A stretch of DNA of 64,000 nt, taken from contig JAMWFC010000058.1 of assembly GCA_027475525.1 (NCBI GenBank), positions 310,001 to 374,000 on the forward strand, read 5' to 3'. The DNA is from Macrolepiota albuminosa (Eukaryota > Basidiomycota > Agaricomycetes > Agaricales > Agaricaceae). Every line of letters begins with the position of its first letter. Positions within the stretch are counted from its first letter, which is position 1. The notes beneath the pieces were generated by a model. The model was not told the origin of the DNA, did not search any database, and worked only from the letters and a program-made list of their open reading frames with translations. Below are positions 55,434 to 64,000 of the stretch, one piece after another. The position numbers were made by a program, and so were the translations under genes.

Positions 55434-57108
55434 TTAGACAACCCTCCGTCTTTTGGCTCCGTCCTGCACAAACGGACGCGATCTCTTTTCTTTCTGCCCA
55501 ATCTTCTTCTGCCTTTTCTCAATTACTTTCTTCACTGCCCTCTTCCCTCCTTCAGCAGTCAGGGCATCATACCGTGCTTTCATCAAAAGTTCGCGCTTGT
55601 CAGCTTCCACCAGTCCGAATTAGATCTTCCTCTGGTCACAACTTGAACCTGTTACACGCTCACCTTTCTTCATGTGCCACTCGCCCTTTCCCTGCTTCCT
55701 CTTTTCCCGCTCGTCTTTTTTCGCCTGCGCCAATGCCTCTTGTTCGATCTTGTTCCGTTTATCTTGGTTCACTAGACTTTCTGTCCGCTTAACAGCCTGC
55801 TCCAGCCTCTGAACCTCCTCGGCACGTTCCTCAAACAGATCTCGGGGTGAAGACGCGAGGTCCGCTTAACAGCCTGCTCCAGCCTCTGAACCTCCTCGGC
55901 ACGTTCCTCAAACAGATCTCGGGGTGAAGACGCGAGTATCTTTCTTGCGCGCTTCAGGTTATCGCGAAGGGTATCCAGCTCCCTGATATGTGACTCGGCC
56001 AAAAAGCTGTAGCCCTGCCGAAACCTTTCTTCCGAGAACTGACCCGCTAAAGGCAAGAAGCGGGGATCCCGCGCTTGCTGTGTGAATGTCAAATAAGTTG
56101 TGGATTCAAAGTTAAACCCTGCGTACTGGAGCCTTGACTTCAATAACTGTTCGTTTTCGAGTTACTGGGCGCTTCGAAGTTACCTCGATCGGTCTGACTT
56201 GTGTGCCGAGAGAGAAATTGCAACAAAAATGGAACTTACGCATGTTTGTTTGCCCGTTTCGCAATATCCTTCCTAGACCTAGTACTCCATTCTACCTTCG
56301 TTCGCTCTTTTCCCTTTTCATGCATCAGCTGAGGTTCTGTTTCAGACTCGTCCTCTTCTTCCTCGCTCTCGTCTTCGTTCGCTCTTTTCCCTTTTCATGC
56401 ATCAGCTGAGGTTCTGTTTCAGACTCGTCCTCTTCTTCCTCGCTCTCGTCTGATTGATTATCCGCATGTGTCTGGAAAGCTTGTTTTGAGTTTTTCGAAG
56501 CGCCCCAAGTGGCAAACCTGATAAATCTATTAAACTAGTCGTATTATTGACACTATCACATGTATCATTTAAACAGAAGGCGACAAACCATTCTTGGGGC
56601 TTTTCTAACAAGGAGCAATATGAAACGGTCTTTGTGAGTAAAACGATCAACGTACGTGGTGCAACGAAGGTCCTGTCTTCTGGTCGTCGTTACAATATGA
56701 AACGGTCTTTGTGAGTAAAACGATCAACGTACGTGGTGCAACGAAGGTCCTGTCTTCTGGTCGTCGTTACGTTCCAACTCATCCTCGTCGATCCATTGTG
56801 CGACTCGAGGCGCATCTAAATCCGAATCTCTGTTACCTTCAGTCTCCGAGTCGTAATCAACAACATTGCTTGACCCGCTTTCTTCTGACTGAGTTTCTTC
56901 ATCTTCCGATACGTTTTCGCCAAATTGAAGCGGTTGTTTAGATGGCTTGACCCGCTTTCTTCTGACTGAGTTTCTTCATCTTCCGATACGTTTTCGCCAA
57001 ATTGAAGCGGTTGTTTAGATGATTTCGCATTTGGTGAGAGGTATCGTCAACAGGCGCACGAGTCGAGGTTCTATTCTGTCTTGAAAGAGGGCGGGGACGG
57101 CGGGGCAT
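55434..57108 (-). CDS. RRP36: rRNA biogenesis protein RRP36 homologue (broken by four assembly duplications)
   Basis: Nucleolar factor of early 18S processing. Proposed start 57108 (MPRRPRPLSRQ). An acidic N-terminal region follows (FGENVSEDEETQSEESG; DYDSETEGNRDSDLD). The conserved core is ARDPRFLPLAGQFSEERFRQ, GYSFLAESHIRELDTLRDNL and RARKILASSPRDLFEERAEE. The C-terminus is strongly basic: QGKGEWHMKKGE, ELLMKARYDALTAEGGKRAV, KQKKIGQKEKRSRPFVQ, and it ends AKRRRVV at 55434. Four 77-bp duplications (55783, 56296, 56616, 56868) scatter the coding sequence in the raw sequence. Exon borders in the N-terminal third are therefore uncertain. Confidence 0.8.
55783..55936. repeat. 77-bp perfect tandem duplication 19
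   Basis: Copies 55783-55859 and 55860-55936, in the RRP36 core exon (EERAEEVQRLEQAVKR). Confidence 0.95.
56296..56449. repeat. 77-bp perfect tandem duplication 20
   Basis: Copies 56296-56372 and 56373-56449, in an acidic RRP36 exon (ESEEEDESETEPQLMHEKGK). Confidence 0.95.
56616..56769. repeat. 77-bp perfect tandem duplication 21
   Basis: Copies 56616-56692 and 56693-56769, in the RRP36 N-terminal region, probably across an intron. Confidence 0.95.
56868..57021. repeat. 77-bp perfect tandem duplication 22
   Basis: Copies 56868-56944 and 56945-57021, in the RRP36 N-terminal exon (FGENVSEDEETQSEESG). Confidence 0.95.
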
Positions 57109-57266
57109 ACTGAAAAGAACTCGGAAAATTGAGAATTTGCGATCCTATGACATCCTGGAGCTCTTTTTGCTTGCCAAAAGTCTTTTGTGTAAATAATGGT
57201 AAAGTCGGAGCTCGGGCCGTAATGAATTATGAGTTTCAAGTAACTCGTCAAACTTTCACTTGACTG

Positions 57267-58928
57267 ATGCCTGTATCAATGGTCTCTCAAACAAAGACAC
57301 CATGGGGACTTTGCGGTCAACCCAGCAAAGCAGATCTTTCTCTGGAGTATCTGAACACATCAACTGATTTTTTGAGGACACCTGCGATGATCATCGATCG
57401 AGCGCTGTTCTCAGAAAACTGTGCCGAAATGCACGCAAGATCCAAGGCTTTAGGGGCTAGATTTCGCGCACACCTAAAGACACATAAAGTGGGCGTCATG
57501 GATCACTTTTCTGTGTCTTTAAGATGACATGCATAGACCGTTGAAGGTACAAGGCTCCAGCTTCAGTCAACTGTCGACACCACGCACTCTGTTGTAGTGT
57601 CTACACTAATGGAAGCTTGGCAATTAGTCAAAGCTGGTCTTGTTGCAGATTCTACCGTCAAAGATGCGAGTAACTGCTCTTACAGCTGCTTCGTTTATGT
57701 TGATTCTAGCTCTCCTGCAGATTCTCTACGGGCTTCCAATTGCAATTAACAAAATTGCAGATTTATCTGAACTCTGGGACAAAATATCAGAGGACGGTGG
57801 GACACTTCGCATTCTTGTAGACCACCCAGACCAGGTCAAATTTATTGAGAAATTCGAACTTGCCCGATCTTCACCGAAGCGATGGTCAACCTTCGTGAAG
57901 ATTGATGGCGGACAGAGGTATCGTATCATTGATAATATTCTAGCTTGGCGTGAATCTCATGCTTTCTCAACTTGTAGACGCGCTGGTGTTGTGACTGGTA
58001 CACCTCAATTCGAAGAGTTACTCTCAACATTATTCTCATCTCCCGCTATATCCGTCTATGGTTTTTATGCACACGCGGGAAATTCCTATGCTTCAACATC
58101 ATTTTCTGAGGCATCTACATTTTTATCAGCGGAAATGGAAGCTGTTAATGCTGCTGCAAAAGCTGGACTCGCTGCTTTGGCTCAGTCGTTAAGCAGGACA
58201 GTTCATCAACAACCGTTTGTGCTTTCAGTCGGATCTACTCCTACTGCTCATGCGGCGGGCTCTGAGATCAGGGATTTGTTGTCAGCAAGTCTCAGTGGTA
58301 TCTTAGAACTACACGCTGGTCGGCATGCTCAAACTAAATTTGCTTGTTACATCTCACATACTATGTAGGAAACTACCCAATGCTTGATCTTCAGCAACAA
58401 CATACTGGGCTTGTAGATGAAGAGAAGATTGCGCAGAGAGTACTCGCAACTACCCAATGCTTGATCTTCAGCAACAACATACTGGGCTTGTAGATGAAGA
58501 GAAGATTGCGCAGAGAGTACTCGCTACAGTGGTCTCCTATTATCCAGGACGCGGCGAGGGGGGCGAAGATGAAGCATTGATTGATGCGGGAGCAATAGCG
58601 TTCAGTAAAGACACCGGCCCATCAGGAGGATATGGAAACGTCATTGGTAAGAGTTGGAGGGTGGGAAGGATATCCCAAGAGCATGGAATCCTCACCAGAA
58701 TTCCTGGAAGTCCTAGAGAGGGAACACTGAAAATTGGAAGCCAGGTAGAAGTCATTGGTCAACATGCTTGCCTCGTTGCAGCAGTACGATTATCAGTCCT
58801 AAGAACCGATTTGTTGCGCAGCTGACACTGATCCTTCATAGGCGTATCCTTGGTATTATGTTGTAGACAAAAACATTGACCAAGGTAAGAAGGTTGTTGA
58901 CATTTGGGTCCCTTGGAAGGGGTGGTAG
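57267..58928 (+). CDS. D-serine dehydratase (alanine-racemase-like, PLP/zinc type)
   Basis: Converts D-serine to pyruvate and ammonia. The start is MPVSMVSQTKTPWGLCGQPS. The PLP lysine lies in RFRAHLKTHK. Further barrel segments: VVVSTLMEAWQLVKAGLVAD; DILYGLPIAINKIADLSELW; ISVYGFYAHAGNSYASTSFS; FVLSVGSTPTAHAAGSEIRD; LELHAGNYPMLDLQQQHTGL. The C-terminal part has LIDAGAIAFSKDTGP, GRISQEHGILTRIPG and the zinc-ligand H-x-C in VIGQHACLVAA, ending KVVDIWVPWKGW. This is the yeast Dsd1 type. A 77-bp duplication at 58371 collapses exactly into AGNYPMLDLQQQ...RVLATVV. Confidence 0.95.
58371..58524. repeat. 77-bp perfect tandem duplication 23
   Basis: Copies 58371-58447 and 58448-58524, in the D-serine dehydratase gene. 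Collapse is seamless and in frame. Confidence 0.95.
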
Positions 58929-59103
58929 AGATTTTTGAATTGAAAATGACCATTGAAGACACTACATATGTCATAGTACAAGATACCTTTCTAAACTGTA
59001 TCGGACCTCTGACCGGAGTCCGGAAGTAGCACGTGGTGTACGTCAGTCATGCGTTAAGATTCAAAGCGCAGTTGTGAGGTTACCGGCCAGTTCATCTTTT
59101 GAT

Positions 59104-60180
<1,077 letters not shown>

Positions 60181-60657
60181 GAAGGCCATGGGAGAGTTGC
60201 AGGTAAGCCGTTGAAGCCTTTCAATGGCATTCTTTTGATCTCAATTCTAAGTATGCCCAGGATCTACCGCCCTTTAGACCCGTTTTTGCCGACTCCAGTC
60301 CTCTTGACTATGCCATACTCCATGATTACGCTGCATTTTAACTTCATACCCTTATTTTTTTATACCATGCTCCACTTTATGGCTTAAGTAAGTGTTGCAT
60401 TGTTCCCTCGTCTTTCGTTTATTCTCACTAACCCGGACATCAAAGTTACACTTTCATTTTTCTTTCCATGCACTTGTTAGACCGCGATAGAGTCTCTTTG
60501 ATCCTGGTTCTGTCATTGGATACTGTGTACTTACTGACCATGGACACGTGTTTGTTTATGTATTTCCCTCGCAGCTAAATCGAACCTCGCGGAATAATCA
60601 CCCGGAAAATTCCATATTGCTCAATGTCACCAGATCTCGCCATGGCTTTTACGTCCG
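60181..60657. other. Intergenic 0.5 kb
   Basis: Rab 3' region and upstream part of the next gene. T-rich tracts occur at 60340-60480 and no firm coding sequence is seen. The missing 5' exon and start of the membrane-protein gene may lie here. Confidence 0.4.
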
Positions 60658-62787
60658 TTGAGCATTCTCGGCTATCTTCCTCGCCTATGCATTCCTGAGA
60701 TACTTTCTGTGTTACCGTCGGTAGCAGTTCGGGGTATAAGATATGCCGGTGCTACTGAAAGCTGCTTTTCGCATGGGTCATTGCGATCGAGTGACCTCAC
60801 GATTTTCGGGAATTCTACCCATCCCCATATGCAAGTCTCAGAGGTTTCATATACCTATATCTTGAAATGCCGCGTTGGAAGTTCAGCTCTCTCCCATTTC
60901 TTGATTCTGAACGAAGGACATTCGTGTCTACGCCACATTACGATTGACGACTCGGATGAGGTGCGTATTTCTCCACCGACATGTTGTTTTCTACTAGGTT
61001 CATCTTGAAGCATGGCTCTCAAAGCATCCTGAAGTTCGTATGCAGGTAAACAACTCAGAATCAAGTGTTGCTTCATGGTCTAGCGCGGGCGTCCCGTCGA
61101 CCACTTCATCAGTAATTCACAGCTCTGTACGTTGAATTGGCCGTTGACTTGTCTGTCCATAATATGAATTACTCAATAGTCATATTTTGTATCTGAAACG
61201 CGCTGTACATCGTTCTCATCAATGCCCTCAAACCAGCCTGCGTCGTTGACGACATCCTCATTAACTCGTTCTGCCATCGCACCTATAGTAGTATCCCAAG
61301 ACCCTGACATGTAAAGTTTTCCATGCTCATAGAATCCTTTCTCTGATAACTCTATGTAGCATGTCTCATGTTACAAGGACCACAATTATTGTATCCGCTG
61401 TAGACAATCTGTCTGCTCCGGATCCGACGACCCTCCTCACGACTTCTATGAGAATCAAACCCTCTTCATCACCCTCTTCCACCAAGGCATCTGACAATGA
61501 AGTGACTCGTGTTCTTCCTCAAACCTTGTCAGCAGGATCATCGGACCATGCGTCCAATAGCCCGAAGCCACCTGTAGCTGTCGCGCTCACAAGGACTACC
61601 ACGATCATCTCAGGTCAGCCCATCTATCTATCCTTAAAATCAAGATGTTAGACCTTTTCATTAAGTCAAGCCTCCCAAAACTACGTTGCCAACGAGTACA
61701 AGTACCATCATTGACCAACCTGAGTCTACCTTCTCCAGTCCTGTCGCTATTTCTGTAATCAATCCTGAAGATGGGAAGACGAGCCTTAGCACGCCCGCAT
61801 TTGTGACTGTGCTCCGTACTTCGACACAGCCTGATGGCGGTTTTGTGACATTCACGCACGAGTTTGCCAACCCGAGCAATGCGGCTACCAGCGATAGCCA
61901 GACTGTTGTTCAAATGGGGTAGGTCCTCTACGCAAGCTCTTTGCTTTTGGGTGCATTTACCTGATTTGAGGTTCTTGGGAAATCGAGGGGCGGTCGCCGG
62001 CGTCTTCACCGTAGTAGGCATCTTAGCTTGTAGCATAATTTTCTTCTTGGCTGTTCTTTGTCGTCGACGTCATCGCAGGAATCGTCAAAGACGCTGGTTG
62101 GCAAGTTTACAAAGCCAGTGTCCCCCATCTGACAATTCGCAAATGTCTAGTACCAGGGAAGTTCTCACAAATCAGAGGAGTACTACGCCTCTCAGTGTAG
62201 AGAACATTGGACATCATTCCTTCAAATCATTCAGTGTGCCCGTATCGCCTGTGTCCGCTCCGAACCAAAGGAGAGTTCCAATGCCTATCATTGACCCATC
62301 CGGGGATACCCCTTCTGCTGCGGGACTAGTTGTCTCTGGTGTCGGATACGATCCTACGTATCATGAAGAATACAGGTCCAACGATGTGTCTACAACACGA
62401 TCGAGTCCTTCAAGTTATCCCCCTAGCCTTCCACCCTTTGGCGATGATGATAATACTATCGACGCTCCTCAATCGCCCAATTCTGATGACTCTTTCAATG
62501 TGTCTCACTCTCCAATTCCACCAGAAGTACCTCCTCGTCCTCCACGATCACCTCTCCGGCGGAGCATTACAATGTCCCCTGAAATGTACACTATGACACC
62601 CCCTTCATCTGTTTCATCAGATACTCCTCCGCGTTCTCCCATACTTCTTGACGCAGCGAAGGTTGTCAATAGACGAACCCTTCTCAATGTACGTACTCAT
62701 GTCATCCCTTGGAATGCTATCGTACTTACTCACACAACATTTATGCAGGTCCAGACTCGAGCCAGTGCAAACGATAACTTGATTTGA
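60658..62787 (+). CDS. Single-pass membrane protein with Ser/Thr-rich ectodomain and Pro-rich tail (5' end uncertain)
   Basis: Not recognised by name. An N-terminal extracellular-looking module (SYTYILKCRVGSSALSHFLI; GHSCLRHITIDDSDEVHLEA) is followed by about 250 residues rich in Ser, Thr and Pro. This part is likely O-glycosylated (SSESSVASW-type runs; TSTSTIIDQPESTFSSP). One clear transmembrane helix, AVAGVFTVVGILACSIIFFL, then a stop-transfer RRRHRRNRQRRW. The cytoplasmic tail has several proline motifs (PPEVPPRPPRSPLRR; SDTPPRSPIL) suited to SH3 or WW partners. Layout resembles fungal cell-wall stress sensors, without a visible WSC Cys pattern. A start codon with signal peptide was not found; it probably lies in an upstream exon. 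Confidence 0.6.
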
Positions 62788-62880
62788 CAAAAACCAAGTA
62801 AAGTAGTATGTGAACGTACAAGAATCCTCCGCTTGCATGTGTTTTATATCCTGCAACGAAATATAACTACCACCATCTCT
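62788..62880. other. Short convergent intergenic space
   Basis: 93 bp between the stop codons of the membrane protein and the isochorismatase-like gene. It must hold both polyadenylation regions, so transcripts probably overlap. Confidence 0.4.
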
Positions 62881-63972
62881 TAAACTGTCTGAGCTGCCAA
62901 CAACGCTTTTGTGTCTGTTACAAATCCGTAGATCTTTTAAACCGTTAAATTCAAGGCATGTTTAAGCTATTGAGGAACTGACGTTCGTAGCGTTGTGCAA
63001 GAGATTGGAAAGCCCACCCTCGGGCGAGGTTGTAGCAGTAGTATCCTTGACAACGACACAATCGTAGCCTCGATAATAAGCATCGACAATAGTGCCCAAG
63101 ACGCACTAATTTGCCGCTTTAGCGTCAGTCACGAGGAAAGTATTCCGCAACAGACCTGGTCAGCATTGACACCGCCAAATAACAGAGTGGTGATTCCGTT
63201 TTCCTTGAGGAAGAGATCTAGTGCAGATTGATATCCCCAGAGGCCACTTATTCTGAGCACATTGAATACTACTATTTATATGACCCCGATTTATCATACC
63301 TGTTTTTATTGATCCAAAAATCAGCACCTGCCTCCTTGCCCTTCAGATATTCTTCCTGAAGTGGACCATACAGTTCGGAATTGGGTTCATCTCGCATGAG
63401 CATCCTTCCGAAATCATGAGGAAGAAGAGTTCCAAGGCCACCTCGACTATTCTTTCTGAATCCGCGGACAAGAGCTGGTGGGATAGTTTTCAGCTCATGC
63501 TCGGTAAGACCCCAATTACTGGTACGTAGTGTCAGCTTAATGTGTCCGTTTGAAGTACTCCATTGTCGCATACACCCAAAGTATTTTGATTCCCATATTC
63601 CTCATCACCGGCACGCTTTCCAAAAGACGATCAACGCACCCAAGCCCAGAGGGATGGCTTCTCAGTTTCGGGTGAAGGAAAAAACTAACGGGTTCATTTA
63701 GTCAGTCTTGCAGCCCAAATCGCTTTTGTAAACCCAACAACTGACTTTTGCATGTCAATTATGACCATAGCGGTTGAACTTGTATCAATCCGAATGGTAC
63801 GCTGACCTTCTACAGCGAATTCTGCTTGTCCTGCTTGGAGAAGTGGTGGATCAACCTCCGCAGCATCGGAAAGTGAATGAGAACGCGACAAATCTACGAG
63901 CCCCGAAGGGTACTCCACCCAGAAAAGGCCATTTCTACCGTATTGAGTTGGAGTGGGGACAAGAGGCGTCAT
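62881..63972 (-). CDS. Isochorismatase-like cysteine hydrolase
   Basis: Member of the nicotinamidase/isochorismatase fold. The start at 63972 is MTPLVPTPTQYGRNGLFWVE. The first strand is IRIDTSSTAMVIIDMQ with the catalytic Asp. Later blocks: VNWGLTEHELKTIPPALVRG; GLGTLLPHDFGRMLMRDEPN; ADFWINKNRMSGLWGYQSAL carrying the conserved Lys; LKENGITTLLFGGVNADQC with the nucleophile Cys. The gene ends YGFVTDTKALLAAQTV at 62881. The Asp-Lys-Cys triad is complete. The substrate cannot be told; many fungal paralogues exist. Only 28 bp of upstream sequence are in the window, so an earlier start is possible. Confidence 0.88.
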
Positions 63973-64000
63973 TGATGAACCTTTGGCTGTTACGCTGTTG

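Noticed and set aside
10757..58524. Twenty-three tandem duplications as a natural element or hypermutation system
   Set aside because: All have one length, share no sequence and break conserved genes that become intact when one copy is removed. An assembly overlap explains this better.

Overview
The window is nuclear DNA from a filamentous basidiomycete, most likely an Agaricomycete. Genes are dense (about 35 in 64 kb) and lie on both strands. Almost every gene is cut by short GT-AG introns of about 45-60 bp, and many gene pairs share very short intergenic spaces. The proteins recognised are eukaryotic housekeeping proteins plus fungal families such as ICE2, DUG3, fused PsuG-PsuK and kexin-processed repeat precursors. 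There is no sign of bacterial, phage or organelle DNA.

Layout. 1-13 kb: possible LRR-like remnant, mitochondrial uL4m, cytosolic uS9, a Rap1-like double-BRCT protein, complex I B14.7, an EED-type WD40 protein of Polycomb complex 2, a secreted precursor of eight KR-separated repeats, the ribosome-biogenesis factor ESF1, and NudC. 13-24 kb: a PIAS/SIZ SUMO ligase, the ADP/ATP carrier, the IRC3 helicase, a fused pseudouridine-degrading enzyme, and molybdopterin synthase large subunit. 24-29 kb: a gene-poor accessory block with three copies of an unrecognised gene family, two of them forming a large inverted duplication. 29-43 kb: ICE2, DUG3, AGM1, Sec17, NUS1, a DUF2235 hydrolase, a small orphan and ARP2. 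43-51 kb: an RBM39-like splicing factor, a divergent ketol-acid reductoisomerase, an SDR, a cupin and PEX16. 51-64 kb: an orphan coiled-coil protein, a CorA-like transporter, RRP36, D-serine dehydratase, a Rab4-like GTPase, a single-pass membrane protein and an isochorismatase-like hydrolase.

The strongest non-gene signal is 23 perfect direct tandem duplications, all with the same 77-bp period, in unrelated genes and introns between 10.7 and 58.5 kb. In several conserved genes, dropping one copy restores the expected protein exactly. A single fixed length points to contigs that overlap by a k-mer of 77 and were joined without collapsing the overlap. They should be treated as assembly artefacts, and many apparent frame breaks here as false. 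A few 1-bp frame slips (in ESF1 and the SUMO ligase) remain after this correction.

The most interesting biology is the KR-repeat secreted precursor at 8.4-9.1 kb and the three-copy family at 24-28 kb. Gene ends were set by hand-reading splice sites and stop codons. Multi-exon coordinates are outer limits of the CDS, and introns are given where they matter.
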